Shown here in pieces: positions 26,234 through 34,606 of a stretch of DNA of 49,873 nucleotides (position 1 is the first letter of the stretch; each line of letters starts with the position of its first letter). The notes below the pieces were generated by a model. That model was not told the origin of the DNA. It searched no databases and was given only the letters and a program-made list of their open reading frames with translations. The position numbers and the translations under genes were made by a program. The DNA is taken from IMG/VR virus record IMGVR_UViG_3300013116_000380, positions 1 to 49,873 of that record, one strand, 5' to 3'. The DNA is from a virus.

Positions 26234-26971
26234 CTAGCCGCCGATGTTTTTTCCCTCTGGCAGTTTGCCTCTAACTTCGTCAACAAGACCCATGTCTAGC
26301 GCTTCGTCTGCATTTATCCACCAATCTTTTCTGTTCCAATTTCTTTTAATTTTTAATTTTGTAAGATTTGATCTAGAGGTGAAAATTTCAATTATCCTTT
26401 CTTCAATTCTTTTAATTAATTCCACCTCATCTTCAATTTCAAAAGTTTTACCAATGGCCCCAAAGGCTGCCCGATGTATTAGTATCCAAGATTGGTGCCC
26501 AATCCAGCGATGTTCGCCAGCTTGAAGCAATATGCCCGCCATAGATGCAGCCATACCTAAAGATCCTGTTGTGATTTTGTGACCCGCAAATCTTAATTGC
26601 TGGATGTAGTCAAATAATTCAAACCCCGCAGTTATTCCTCCGCCAGGGGAGGCAAATACAATTTCTATATCACACCCTGGAGAGCATCTCGACCATTCAG
26701 TTAGGGCGTCTCTGCATTTTTCAACTGAGGATTTATCTACCCCACCACTGAATCGATATACGCGATTTTCCCTATCAACGGAAAGCCTTTTTTTTCTTTC
26801 TTCCTGATACCTTTCGAACTCAAACCTTTCCTTTTGAGCTCTTGTCTCTGCGGTATCCGCTTCAGCTATAACTTTCCGAGCTTCAGCCTGAGCTTTTGAT
26901 GCTTCGGCTTTTAATTTTTCGACATTAGCCTCTATCTCTTCTGGTGTTCGGTCCTTACTTTTGTTTGACAT
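26234..26971 (-). CDS. clpP: ClpP-like serine protease with N-terminal coiled coil
   Basis: A ClpP-family peptidase of 245 residues from ATG 26971. Residues about 12-65 are a charged coiled coil (Glu/Lys/Ala/Arg) not present in standard ClpP. The catalytic domain follows: oxyanion segment FASPGGGITAG (106-116), Ser143 in GMAASMAG, His166 in ILIHRAA and Asp216 in RKDWWINADEA, with the family end DMGLVDEV. The upstream in-frame TTG at 27007 is better read as the -35 box of a promoter. Phage ClpP proteins often act as prohead proteases, but that role is already filled here, and a ClpC with a docking loop lies in the same block. Confidence 0.9.
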   Translation of the reverse strand: MSNKSKDRTPEEIEANVEKLKAEASKAQAEARKVIAEADTAETRAQKERFEFERYQEERKKRLSVDRENRVYRFSGGVDKSSVEKCRDALTEWSRCSPGCDIEIVFASPGGGITAGFELFDYIQQLRFAGHKITTGSLGMAASMAGILLQAGEHRWIGHQSWILIHRAAFGAIGKTFEIEDEVELIKRIEERIIEIFTSRSNLTKLKIKRNWNRKDWWINADEALDMGLVDEVRGKLPEGKNIGG

Positions 26972-26978
26972 ACAATAT

Positions 26979-27007
26979 ATTGTGTTGTCGGGGAGGCAAA
27001 AAGTCAA
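26979..27007 (-). promoter_or_regulatory. Promoter of clpP with overlapping palindrome
   Basis: Minus strand: TTGACT (27007-27002), 17-base spacer, CACAAT (26984-26979), seven bases to the ATG, which predicts a leaderless or near-leaderless message. The perfect palindrome ACAATATATTGT (26972-26983) covers the -10 and initiation site and could be an operator. Confidence 0.5.
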
Positions 27008-28968
27008 TCAATCTTTTGGTTATATTTACCGTCCGTAAGTCCAGCGCCCTTTGCTTGAAGGTCCAGACCCACTCGTTTCGAAGCCTTGAAGATCAAGTCC
27101 AAATAGTATTGTGGATCACCCTCAGACTTCGCGTGATACTCATCACTGAAAACGATTCCGTTCTTATTCTTGATATTGTGCAGGTTGTTGTCTCTGTGAT
27201 ACTTCTTGAGGTTCGTCCCCGGTTTTTCCAGGTACCCCTCTCCATTCCACGCGCACTCGACAAGCTCCTTGAACGACTTTGCAAAAGTGCGTCCCCTGTC
27301 CACTTGGAACATTATGCCTCTGTATAATCCGCCGTATCCGTTCAGGTTCGATCTAAGCTTGCCCAAGTCTGCGCTATACGCATTTTGTGGGGTCTTATTA
27401 AAATTGGGTAGGTGATAATCGGGGGCCGCTTCATCTTGGAACGCAATCGCTAGAACATTGTCTTTCTTTGCTGCTTCCGTATAGAATCTCAGCGTTCGTT
27501 CTCCCGAGTTATCTATAATGGTCACCCTCTTATTGTATAGAGACTCGTCATTATTATAGTAGGGAAGTAGCGCGTCCTTCATAAGAGTGTCCTTCATGAT
27601 GTCCAGCTGGCGCCTGGTTGCGAGAATACTCCCACTTCCGTCGACATGGATCATAATGTGCAACGCTCCATCGGGCGGCAAATCGTATTCGTGCTTTCCG
27701 TGTCCGTGCCCGTGTCCGTGCCCTTTGCACTCACCTCCGCACTCGGCGCACCCCTTGGGGGCAATTCCAATTCCGAGTTGCTTCTTAACCATGCCGGTTA
27801 CCAAGCCGGCCGCAACACCTGATCCTGCTCCACTGACTAAGCCGCCAACCCCGCCAAATTGGGGGAGGGGAGCCGAGCCGGAATCGAGGGGGGTGCTTGT
27901 TTTATCTAGGGGGTTAGAATAGCTAAACACTTCGTCTCCATCGCTTAGGCCGTCACCATCTGTATCGGCATTGTTTGGGTTGGTTCCAATTTGAGATTCA
28001 ACTGAGGCGGGAAGCCCATCTCCGTCTCTGTCGTTTTCGGGGGTAACTTCCAGATTGCCGGGAATGATGGGAGATGTTCCTACTCCTCCTAGGGTAGGGA
28101 CGGTTTCTCCGTTGAGTACTGCCTGTCCAACTCCGGCGCCAATGCCCGCAAATCCTGCTGCGGCGCCAACACCGGCATTTCCAATACCAGCTCCAACGCC
28201 CTGGCTGGGGTAGTTGTAGGCGTACAGGTTTCCTTTATCGACTCCGTAGCCTTTTGAGCCCATTTCTGCATTTTTGAAATCGTCAATATCAAAATCTAAC
28301 TCACCTTCATCGTCTTCTGCTAGCGTAACTCCAGCGAAATCGTTTCCGTCTAATCCAAAGTCTTCGCCGACTTCTTCAGTGTTTTCCTCGAAGGGGTTTG
28401 CCTCATTTAGCCTCCTATCTAGAATTCCAGCATCAATGTCTTCAACCAACCGATCTCTTCTATTGTTTTTATTATCAACAAAAGAGTTATTACGAACCCC
28501 ATATAGCCTATCACCGACGCTAGCGCCAGTCCTATTGCTATAATTGTGTCTATCAATTGTTTCATCAATAATTATATTATCGCGCCTATCTATTAATAGG
28601 TTTTCATTTCTAGTGTCTCTTGCTATCGCGATATTACCCCTTAGGTCGTCCCTTTCGACCAGTCTGTTGGGTACGTTATCAATAATTACACCTGATAGCC
28701 TATCTACGCCTATACTATTGTCTCTAATATATGTTGTTGGGTGCCCGTCTATATAGATTATTTCTTTTTCTTTTGCGCTAACTTCGTCTGGCGGCTCTAG
28801 GGCTTCCGTTTTATCTTCGTCAGAAGCCTTGACCACTGTAAGGTCTTGATCTTCAGCCATCAATTCTGTCGGTTGGTTCAGTATTACTAATAAGCTAAAT
28901 AGCATTAATGTTATATATCCTATAATTAAATTAATAATGGATAGTTGTTTGAGTTTTTTATTTTTCAT
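27004..28968 (-). CDS. Exported VWA protein with thrombospondin-type-3 calcium repeats
   Basis: A protein of 654 residues. Residues 12-31 are a hydrophobic signal or anchor. Then comes a long polar Asp/Asn/Arg-rich region (80-235) with repeating Arg-Asp and Ile-Asp pairs, a Gly/Ala-rich section (255-300), two Asp-rich thrombospondin-type-3 units (DRDGDGLP and DTDGDGLSDGDE, 313-346), another Gly-rich stretch, a Cys/His cluster (CAECGGEC then Gly-His repeats, 407-426) and a C-terminal VWA-like domain whose metal site DGSGS (443-447) fits Asp-x-Ser-x-Ser. It has the look of a bacterial cell-surface protein. It lies 10 bases downstream of the DUF1501 gene. Role in the phage is unknown. Confidence 0.85.
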   Translation of the reverse strand: MKNKKLKQLSIINLIIGYITLMLFSLLVILNQPTELMAEDQDLTVVKASDEDKTEALEPPDEVSAKEKEIIYIDGHPTTYIRDNSIGVDRLSGVIIDNVPNRLVERDDLRGNIAIARDTRNENLLIDRRDNIIIDETIDRHNYSNRTGASVGDRLYGVRNNSFVDNKNNRRDRLVEDIDAGILDRRLNEANPFEENTEEVGEDFGLDGNDFAGVTLAEDDEGELDFDIDDFKNAEMGSKGYGVDKGNLYAYNYPSQGVGAGIGNAGVGAAAGFAGIGAGVGQAVLNGETVPTLGGVGTSPIIPGNLEVTPENDRDGDGLPASVESQIGTNPNNADTDGDGLSDGDEVFSYSNPLDKTSTPLDSGSAPLPQFGGVGGLVSGAGSGVAAGLVTGMVKKQLGIGIAPKGCAECGGECKGHGHGHGHGKHEYDLPPDGALHIMIHVDGSGSILATRRQLDIMKDTLMKDALLPYYNNDESLYNKRVTIIDNSGERTLRFYTEAAKKDNVLAIAFQDEAAPDYHLPNFNKTPQNAYSADLGKLRSNLNGYGGLYRGIMFQVDRGRTFAKSFKELVECAWNGEGYLEKPGTNLKKYHRDNNLHNIKNKNGIVFSDEYHAKSEGDPQYYLDLIFKASKRVGLDLQAKGAGLTDGKYNQKID

Positions 28969-28977
28969 TTGTTTATA

Positions 28978-30252
28978 TTATACGAATAATTCTGTAAGTA
29001 TTCTACCTGAGTTAATTATTGGGTGAGGTCTCCCGCTGTGATCATAGTAATTGTGTTTTGGGTTTATTCCCATGTGGTCATAAAGCGTAACTAGTACGTC
29101 TGGAGGGGTTATTCCTGTTATGGGCTCTGAGCCAGTTTTGTCGCTTTCTCCGGCGACAACGCCCCCGCTCACCTTTCCTCCTGCGATGGCGGCAGCCATT
29201 GAGCGAGACCAATGGTCTCTGCCTCCATTGGCATTAATCTTTGGGGTTCTACCGAATTCACCCCAAGCTACAACCATAACGTCTTCCATCATGCCTCTGG
29301 AATGAAGGTCGTTAATTAACGCGCTAAACGCCACGTCGAACTGGGGCAGGTTCTTGTTTCCCATGCTTTTGTCGCTCGCTTGATGAGTGTCCCAGCCAAA
29401 GGGAGTTTTTACGGTAACCATTTTTACGCCGTTTTCAACTAAGCGCCTTGCGAGTAGTAAATCACGGCCGAATCCTGGGCCATACAAATCTTTTGTGAAT
29501 GTAGATTCTTTTTCAATATCGAAGGCCTTTGCTGCTTGCCCGCTAGTAAGTAGTCCTTGAGCTTTTATGTTGAATTCATCAATGGACTTCGTCATTCCAG
29601 ATTTATCTAAAACCGACCTAAAGTTATCGAAGGATTTTAATAAATCTCCTCTATTGTCAACTCTATTAATGGTTAGTGATTCGTTGAGTGTGAAATTCGT
29701 GTCTTTGTATGTTTCGCTAGAAGAAGGGCGAGTCTTTGTTTCATAAGGCCCGAATTCATGAGGCAAATATCCGGGACGAGTTCCTCTGCTGTGGTTGGGG
29801 ATAACAACATATGGGGGAACTTCGCCGTCTCTCTTGGCATGTTCCGCAATTGTTGATCCTATGCTGGGGTAAAAATTTTGTTGCTGATTAGGCTCCTTGG
29901 CTTTGTAGCCAGAGTGCATAATTTCATGCGCAGAGCTATGGTTGTTGTTGTCGTGGTATAGCCCCTTAATTATGGCCCATTTGTCCATGCAGTCCGCGCA
30001 CTTAACTAGATGCTCGGGGAGCTGTATCCCGTCTGCAACTGTAGGGATCGCCTCAAAGTGCCCCTTGAATGGTTGGGGTGCGTATGGTTTAGGGTCAAAG
30101 GTTTCGTGATGTGACGGCCCTCCATTCATCCAAACAACGATAATCGATTTATTATCATTAAGTGCTCTTTTATTTGACGCAAGCAATTGGGGCAAGGTGA
30201 GACTGCCAATTCCAGTTGCTGCGCCAACCTCTATAAAGGTTCTCCTTTTCAT
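28978..30252 (-). CDS. DUF1501 protein with Tat-type leader
   Basis: A full-length DUF1501 protein (424 residues), an alkaline-phosphatase/sulfatase-related family abundant in Planctomycetes and Verrucomicrobia. The N-terminus KRRTFIEVGAATG has the twin-arginine export pattern followed by a hydrophobic stretch ending in LPQLL. Family motifs are in order: WMNGGPSHHETFDPKP, the paired-His segment NNNHSSAHEIMHSG, GWDTH, then WGEFGRTPKINANGGRDHW and DHSGRPHPI. These His/Asp residues are those expected to hold metal. Nothing is truncated. It starts with ATG after TAATTATAAATA. The natural substrate of this family is not known. Its presence among phage replication genes suggests acquisition from a host. 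Confidence 0.94.
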   Translation of the reverse strand: MKRRTFIEVGAATGIGSLTLPQLLASNKRALNDNKSIIVVWMNGGPSHHETFDPKPYAPQPFKGHFEAIPTVADGIQLPEHLVKCADCMDKWAIIKGLYHDNNNHSSAHEIMHSGYKAKEPNQQQNFYPSIGSTIAEHAKRDGEVPPYVVIPNHSRGTRPGYLPHEFGPYETKTRPSSSETYKDTNFTLNESLTINRVDNRGDLLKSFDNFRSVLDKSGMTKSIDEFNIKAQGLLTSGQAAKAFDIEKESTFTKDLYGPGFGRDLLLARRLVENGVKMVTVKTPFGWDTHQASDKSMGNKNLPQFDVAFSALINDLHSRGMMEDVMVVAWGEFGRTPKINANGGRDHWSRSMAAAIAGGKVSGGVVAGESDKTGSEPITGITPPDVLVTLYDHMGINPKHNYYDHSGRPHPIINSGRILTELFV

Positions 30253-30261
30253 TATTTATAA

Positions 30262-30708
30262 TTACACAGACCGCCTGAAGCCCTGTATCCTCTCCGCAAT
30301 TTTTTCGTCTATTGGGGTGGGGCTTATTTTGATTTGATCTATTTTGAAATACCCCCACTCTGTGTGTTCGTAATTCAATGTAGGGTGGACCATTTCATCA
30401 AGTTCATAAGTATATAGGCGTAGGTCTTCAACTAATTCTTGATGCACAAACATTTTTTTATCTAGATTTAGGCCAGTCTCCTCGAAGACCTCTCTGTGTG
30501 CAGCGATATAGTGGGCTTCATTTTCTTCTACTGCTCCGCAAAAAATCGACCAATACCCGCCGTATTTGACTCGTTCTTTTGTATGTGGACATATCTCTAT
30601 TCTTTTTGCTAAAAGAATAAGGTTCTTGAATAGGAGCGCGGTGCCAACATAAGGGGCTTGTTCATAGTTCTCCCCTGTCTTTTCTTTTCCAGTATGGGCA
30701 TCCTTCAT
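30262..30708 (-). CDS. Nudix hydrolase
   Basis: A protein of 148 residues with a perfect Nudix box at 58-80: Gly58, five residues, Glu64, seven residues, then Arg-Glu-Val-Phe-Glu-Glu-Thr-Gly-Leu. It hydrolyses nucleoside diphosphates linked to another moiety; the exact substrate cannot be read. The start at ATG 30708 is preceded by AAGGA and lies 47 bases inside the end of the RecB-like nuclease gene. Ten bases separate it from the DUF1501 gene downstream. It could clean the nucleotide pool or act on NAD-like or RNA-cap compounds. Confidence 0.92.
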   Translation of the reverse strand: MKDAHTGKEKTGENYEQAPYVGTALLFKNLILLAKRIEICPHTKERVKYGGYWSIFCGAVEENEAHYIAAHREVFEETGLNLDKKMFVHQELVEDLRLYTYELDEMVHPTLNYEHTEWGYFKIDQIKISPTPIDEKIAERIQGFRRSV

Positions 30709-31735
30709 ATTCTTTTTCCTTGATAGTTTCTCCTTCGAGTGCGGACTCCTTTAGTCCTTCGAGGTCATCAATAAATACACTTTTTTTAATATTCCCCCCT
30801 TCGTCTACAAGAGAATAATACTTAAAGGGCTTCCTGAAGGCACATATGAAGGCTTTAATTGGGTTTCCGGAGGAATCTAGCACGTTCTCTCCTTTGCACT
30901 TTTTAAATCCATCTTTCCCGCACGCTAGCGGCCCGCCAAAGGTTCCATCCTTGGGGTAATCTTGTGCCCCCGCAAAATTGCTGGTGGCCTTGCTTGAGTC
31001 AAACGTTTCTAGGTATTTTTGGATTTCTGTTAATTCATACTCAAACCCCTCTAGGGCGTCATCGCTAATATCGTCCATCCTGATTACTCCTGTGCCGGGG
31101 CTCCCGAATAAATCTCGATCTAGATCGAATTTAAGAAAAAGAAATTCTGATACGCTCTTGTATTCTGGAAACATCTTTTTTACGGCGAGGCAATACATTA
31201 GGTCCTGCATGTTGTCCGTAAGCTCTTTCCCTTTGAATTTTTGCTTACTGGTTTTAAAGTCCCTAATTATAGCCCGCTTATCTTCGTAGAGGAATAGCTT
31301 GTCTATGAAGCCTCTTATGTTATACTTAATGCCTTCCTCGTCCACTGAAAGTTGGAAGTCTTTTTCGGAGAATTCTTTTTCTAGTCCCGGCTTGTGCTGC
31401 CCGCCAAAGTCGTAATTGAGGCCGTTTAGTATCATCCTGTCGATCTCTCCGAGGTGTTCGTCGGTGTTAACGTTTAATCTTTTGGCGTGGTATAGTACTA
31501 GACGTTCGATAGCCGGAACGCCCCATATTGAGCCATCGGAGAGTATTAGATTTAAAATGTCGTTTCGATCTTTTCTTCCAAGCACCTCAAAAATTAAATG
31601 ACAGATCCACCCCTTGCTGGCGCCGTCGTTGGATTTGTCTGGCAGTTTAAGGATATATTTGCACCAATAGGTCCAAGAGCATTGTTGTGCGGTCTTAATT
31701 CTGCTGGCTGAGAGATATACCTTCTTGGCGCTCAT
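30662..31735 (-). CDS. RecB/Cas4-like PD-(D/E)XK nuclease
   Basis: A protein of 357 residues. It opens with YLSASRIKTAQQC, then His46 in GWICHLIFE, Asp145 in RGFIDKLF and Asp159-Phe-Lys161 in IIRDFKTSK, the core of RecB/Cas4-type exonucleases, followed by the helix with QDLMYCLA (motif Gln/Tyr). Cys19 and Cys25 near the N-terminus and several Cys towards the C-terminus (LACGKDGFKKCKGE, ICAF, CPYW) could form the iron-sulfur cluster found in Cas4/AddB nucleases. No helicase domain is attached. It is joined to the primase gene by an ATGA overlap, so it belongs to the replication/recombination operon. Confidence 0.88.
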   Translation of the reverse strand: MSAKKVYLSASRIKTAQQCSWTYWCKYILKLPDKSNDGASKGWICHLIFEVLGRKDRNDILNLILSDGSIWGVPAIERLVLYHAKRLNVNTDEHLGEIDRMILNGLNYDFGGQHKPGLEKEFSEKDFQLSVDEEGIKYNIRGFIDKLFLYEDKRAIIRDFKTSKQKFKGKELTDNMQDLMYCLAVKKMFPEYKSVSEFLFLKFDLDRDLFGSPGTGVIRMDDISDDALEGFEYELTEIQKYLETFDSSKATSNFAGAQDYPKDGTFGGPLACGKDGFKKCKGENVLDSSGNPIKAFICAFRKPFKYYSLVDEGGNIKKSVFIDDLEGLKESALEGETIKEKEYEGCPYWKRKDRGEL

Positions 31736-32778
31736 TTTTCTAAAAGTTTTTTTCGTGCAAGTAGCTTTTTGGGAATCTTGCCCTGAGGGGCAAGCTCAGA
31801 TATAAGGTTTATGATGTTCGGTTTTTGATCGACGTTCGTGACATTCTTGGCTTTTGCCTTCCACTCGGCAAAGTCGTCTTTATTCATATCTCCAAAATCG
31901 TTTTTCGTCGGCAGGCAGATTTTGATTTTATCGGCTTCAAATACTTGTAGGAGGGTAAGGTAACTCTTGACCGCCGCAGTTAGCCCTCTGTTGTCTGCCT
32001 TGTCGGAGTCGTTGTTAAAGGCAATCACAATTTGATCTAAAGATAGCGATACTAAGTGGCATATCAGTTTTCCTGAGAGATTGAGACCGAAGGCAACTAG
32101 GCAATTGTCAATGGAGTTTTCTTTTAGGTTTAATGCGTCCCCTATGCTTTCGACCAGTATTACTGTTCTGCTAGCGCTTATGGCTTCCTTTGTTTTGTCG
32201 CTTGCGTAAAATGGGTAAATCCAATTCTTCTTCTTTCCTATGTGTTTCCATTTTGGTCTGCTCTTGCTTGGGTTCGCTAACATATCCCTGCCGGAGAATC
32301 CATGGATTTGGTTTAAATCATTGAAAATAGGAAAAACAAATCTTTGATTGAGTTGGCCCGAGGTCGCGAGACCGCCCTTAAGTTCTTGTAAAATTTCAGT
32401 GGATATACCTTTGTTGTTATAAAATTTATAATGAGGAAGTAGCCTCTCTAGCATATCGTCTCCGTAGATTTCTTCCATTTCTATCTTTGGTGCTGCGGTG
32501 GTTTTTTTTAGATAGAGTAGGCCGGCATCCTCATCGTTGATATATTTATCTACAACGCTTTTATCGTTAGTCCCGAGCGTAGCCTCAATCAGCCTCTTGA
32601 AGGGGGAGAAGGCGGTGTCCTGAACGTAGTCCTTCCAGACTCCAGTGTTTTTGTATATTTGTAGCGCGGTTTGGTTGTCTCCGTTCCTGAATACGGCGTT
32701 GGTCTGCCAGTACACCCCTCTGTCTGAGAGCTTGTACCCCAAGGATATAAGCGTTTCTTGTATTTTTGATGGGCTCAT
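31732..32778 (-). CDS. DnaG-like primase with Toprim domain, zinc Cys lost
   Basis: A protein of 348 residues. The Toprim domain has Glu210 in VILVESIGDAL and Asp257-x-Asp259 in AFNNDSDKADNRG. Upstream, residues 20-60 resemble the fold of the CHC2 zinc domain (YWQTNAVF...GVWKDYV pattern) but carry none of the metal-binding cysteines. No C-terminal helicase is fused; a full DnaB helicase is encoded immediately upstream and joined by ATGA. It therefore should supply primers to the phage polymerase III-type fork. It is shorter than bacterial DnaG because the helicase-binding C-terminal domain is reduced or absent. Confidence 0.9.
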   Translation of the reverse strand: MSPSKIQETLISLGYKLSDRGVYWQTNAVFRNGDNQTALQIYKNTGVWKDYVQDTAFSPFKRLIEATLGTNDKSVVDKYINDEDAGLLYLKKTTAAPKIEMEEIYGDDMLERLLPHYKFYNNKGISTEILQELKGGLATSGQLNQRFVFPIFNDLNQIHGFSGRDMLANPSKSRPKWKHIGKKKNWIYPFYASDKTKEAISASRTVILVESIGDALNLKENSIDNCLVAFGLNLSGKLICHLVSLSLDQIVIAFNNDSDKADNRGLTAAVKSYLTLLQVFEADKIKICLPTKNDFGDMNKDDFAEWKAKAKNVTNVDQKPNIINLISELAPQGKIPKKLLARKKLLEK

Positions 32779-34295
32779 GATATTTCTGGCGCACGAAAGA
32801 AGTTGTTGTCGGGTTCGAGTTCTACGTTATTTAACAGCATATGATCTGACATGTCCTGAAGATCTCCCTTGTCTGTTATGTTGAAGTTTGATATTTCAAG
32901 ATTGATGAAGTTTTTCTTTTTTGATCCATCTGGGAGCTCAATGGGGTTGAGCGCTCGATACACTTCTGGACCTAAGTGTCTATGCTTGAGGCATGTAAGC
33001 CTATGCGAGCCGAATCCTGCGGGCTCAGTTTGAAGTTCGTCTGTGGTTTTTTGCCTGAGACTGAGGAGGTGGGAGGAGAATTGTATGATGCGGTCCGATA
33101 GGGAGACTATGCTTTCATCTTCAACTAAAGCGTCTGAGTTCCTGTTTCCGACAATGCCTGCCCGATTGCTTTGAACACTAGTCATCATGGCTATCATGGG
33201 TTCTCCTTCGAATACTATATCTTTTTGAACTAGGCGTTTAAACTTATCTACCATTTCTCCTACAACTTGCCATTCCGATTTGGTGTTAAATTTTTCAAAG
33301 GTAGTTTTAATATAATCAAAACTTAATATCATCTTGTTTCCTCTTCCGACGCTAGAATAGTAAAACCTTCTAACCGTATTTATCATGCTGTCCACAGACA
33401 TTCCCCCGACGTTATAGTAGAAGAATTTCATGTTTTTGATTTTCTTGAATGTGTCTCTTACTTTTTTGACCGTCTCAGCTCCGGCTTGTCTCCATTGTCC
33501 CGTCTCAAGCAAGTTTAGCGGAACGTCAGACATGGAGGCACACTGTCGATTCATGATTTCTTCTTTACTCATTTCCCCATTGTCTAGATGGAGCACTGTA
33601 AGGTTGTCGTATTTTGCAGAGGTTTTTGTGCAGAAGTCCATGCAAAACTGGGTTTTGCCCACCCCTGAGCGAGCGACAAGGACAGTGATGTTTCCAGGCC
33701 TAAGGAGTGATCCATAAAGATTGTTTATGGAGTCGTGGGGACCCAAGAAACCAAATTCGGATACGGGATCGTTCCCTCTAGCCTCTATGGTTTGCTCCAT
33801 TTCTTCAAAAATATTTTCGGGGGCGTCAGACCCCTCTTGATATAGATTAATTTTATCGTTATAAATTTGATCTGCGGACTGTACGATTTCGTCGTAAGGA
33901 GTGGTATTGGGTAGGGCTGTTATTTTTTCAACAATATCCGTTGCCGCGTCGCACAGTCCTCGCTTGACGGTTAGTTTCTTTAGCTCTCTAGCGGTGTCCA
34001 TAAGGGAAGACGCAGAAACTTTTCTCATTGCAAGAGCCTTGATATAGTCCGAGAGGTTTAGGTTGTCCTCAAATGATATTCCGAGCGACTGAACCCTTTC
34101 GGAGAGGATCACTTCATCTATTTGCTCTCCTGCGCTAAGGGACTGTCTTAGGACGCAAAAAATAGTTTTGTTAACTAGGCTGGATTGACTGAAGAAGTCC
34201 TCTTCGGAAATGAAGGTGGCAATCTCTGAATAAATTTTTGGATGTTTTATTAAGCCGGCAAGTAATTGTTGCTCGCATTCATAGGAATAAATCAT
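32775..34295 (-). CDS. dnaB: Replicative DNA helicase (DnaB-like)
   Basis: A protein of 506 residues with the full DnaB plan: helical N-terminal domain beginning YECEQQLLAGLI (5-16), linker helix, and RecA-like C-terminal domain with Walker A ARSGVGKT (208-215), the HLDNGEMSKEEI segment, and later motifs around IAMMTSVQSNRAG. An Asn-rich and polar C-terminal extension follows the family core. It is expressed from its own TTGACA promoter and coupled to the primase downstream, so helicase, primase, nuclease and Nudix form one unit. Confidence 0.94.
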   Translation of the reverse strand: MIYSYECEQQLLAGLIKHPKIYSEIATFISEEDFFSQSSLVNKTIFCVLRQSLSAGEQIDEVILSERVQSLGISFEDNLNLSDYIKALAMRKVSASSLMDTARELKKLTVKRGLCDAATDIVEKITALPNTTPYDEIVQSADQIYNDKINLYQEGSDAPENIFEEMEQTIEARGNDPVSEFGFLGPHDSINNLYGSLLRPGNITVLVARSGVGKTQFCMDFCTKTSAKYDNLTVLHLDNGEMSKEEIMNRQCASMSDVPLNLLETGQWRQAGAETVKKVRDTFKKIKNMKFFYYNVGGMSVDSMINTVRRFYYSSVGRGNKMILSFDYIKTTFEKFNTKSEWQVVGEMVDKFKRLVQKDIVFEGEPMIAMMTSVQSNRAGIVGNRNSDALVEDESIVSLSDRIIQFSSHLLSLRQKTTDELQTEPAGFGSHRLTCLKHRHLGPEVYRALNPIELPDGSKKKNFINLEISNFNITDKGDLQDMSDHMLLNNVELEPDNNFFRAPEIS

Positions 34296-34305
34296 ATTGT
34301 TTTAT

Positions 34306-34334
34306 ATGGTATCACAAAGTGGGCCCTGTGTCAA
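34306..34334 (-). promoter_or_regulatory. Sigma-70-type promoter of dnaB
   Basis: Minus strand: perfect TTGACA (34334-34329), exact 17-base spacer, TACCAT (34311-34306), then ten bases to the ATG, so the leader is only a few bases long. Confidence 0.65.
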
Positions 34335-34339
34335 GATTT

Positions 34340-34606
34340 TTACTCTTGCTCTTCTGGGTCCACTCCCGGCAAAACTATGCCGCCAAACTCAGATAAATAT
34401 TCTTCGACAGCCTTCCTGATTCCCATTTCAATAATAGGCGAAGATGCATGTGAGATTATCTGAGGAGATCCTGTTTGGTCCACAAAGCCAAGAATGAATC
34501 CTTTGTTTTGCTCCGTGGAGCCTGTGAATTCATAGATTTGATTTAATAAATTCCTTGGCATTTGGAATTCGGGTAGTGCGTTAGGGTTTAAATCCTCGTT
34601 GCTCAT
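34340..34606 (-). CDS. Small acidic hypothetical protein
   Basis: An 88-residue acidic protein, no Cys, no membrane span. A central hydrophobic beta section (FILGFVDQTG) is followed by a helix (EMGIRKAVEEYLSEFGG). I do not recognise the family. The ATG overlaps the previous stop (TAATG), yet a possible separate -10 TATTAT lies seven bases before it. It precedes dnaB on the same strand. Confidence 0.65.
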   Translation of the reverse strand: MSNEDLNPNALPEFQMPRNLLNQIYEFTGSTEQNKGFILGFVDQTGSPQIISHASSPIIEMGIRKAVEEYLSEFGGIVLPGVDPEEQE

